Translations under genes and position numbers: made by a program | Origin: Morinoia aosen | Taxonomy: Eukaryota > Arthropoda > Malacostraca > Amphipoda > Talitridae | Length of the DNA stretch: 64,000 nucleotides | Reading direction: 5' to 3' | Assembly (NCBI GenBank): GCA_030386875.1 | Contig: CM059576.1 | Coordinates: forward strand, 65,967,581-66,031,580 | In this document: positions 63,787 through 64,000 of the stretch, in pieces | Layout of the letters: the number at the start of each line of letters is the position of its first letter | Numbering within the stretch: the first letter of the stretch is position 1 | Notes under the pieces: model-generated | What the model was told of the DNA's origin: nothing | Database searches by the model: none | Seen by the model: only the letters and a program-made list of their open reading frames with translations

Positions 63787-64000
63787 CACTTTGACTGCGG
63801 CAGGTAAACTGAAGTTTATTATTCAACTCAAAATCATAGTCAATTGTAGTGAGCAATGCTGAAAATCGCAAACATTAACTGGATCGTGCCTTCATTTAGT
63901 TTTAATAAAGTATTCAAGAAAACTTAGTTTGTTAAAACTAGTGATTCAGCAGCACAATGAAAACTCCGTCAGTGACCACCGGTGGCTCACGTCGCAGCCA
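63787..64000. mobile_element. TTAA-type MITE, truncated by the window edge
   Basis: TTAA at 63783-63786 is followed by CACTTTGACTGCGGCAGG, a terminus typical of TTAA-flanked MITEs. The window ends in GTGACCACCGGTGGCTCACG and GCAGCCA, which looks like the approach to the opposite terminus (compare the motif near 44817-44832). The right end lies beyond 64000. Confidence 0.4.

Overview
The window looks like repeat-dense nuclear DNA from an arthropod, most likely an insect. It is AT-rich and holds BEL/Pao, Ty3/gypsy, RNase H-bearing I-type and CR1-like retrotransposons, a remnant of an insect-type mariner-like transposase, tRNA-derived SINEs, several MITE families and foldback elements. I found no host gene that I can support. 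Species-level placement is not possible by eye. Almost every long reading frame belongs to a transposable element (TE).

Layout. 1-4133: the 3' part of a Ty3/gypsy-like element (integrase, two small downstream frames, candidate 3' LTR). 4664-5771: a TTAA-flanked non-autonomous DNA transposon with a foldback interior. 7992-9985: a decayed non-LTR reverse transcriptase (minus strand). 11178-about 17035: an apparently intact two-ORF I-type retrotransposon (minus strand). 17708-17985: SINE. 19556-21870: a mariner-type transposase remnant, then one arm of a large foldback repeat (FB-2) with a 35-bp tandem array and a 530-bp TTA-flanked MITE. 22030-23048: three small repeat blocks. 23153-31109: a complete BEL/Pao element with LTRs that look identical and a 5-bp target duplication. 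31110-33115: a diverged ~0.8-kb tandem repeat. 33153-36432: a CR1/Jockey-type element with one premature stop. 36480-45957: a patchwork of two copies of a TA-flanked foldback element (FB-1), SINEs, a third foldback family (FB-3), a 26-bp satellite, a 57-bp array and a short TTAA MITE.

45958-62250 is a three-level nest. A large foldback repeat (FB-2) was split by a non-LTR retrotransposon (13-bp target duplication, 47489-47501 and 61783-61795). That element was in turn split inside its ORF1 by a complete Ty3/gypsy element (48461-58512, identical 173-bp LTRs, CAAC target duplication). The gypsy element has gag, a T TTA AAC slippery site directly before the gag stop, pol in the -1 frame, and an extra ORF with two predicted membrane segments.

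Four insertions can be compared with an unoccupied related site in the same window: FB-1 copy A, FB-1 copy B, the TTA MITE and one SINE. Relative insertion order can therefore be read from the sequence alone. The most novel material is the foldback families, above all FB-1, whose long inverted arms carry 21-bp tandem arrays.
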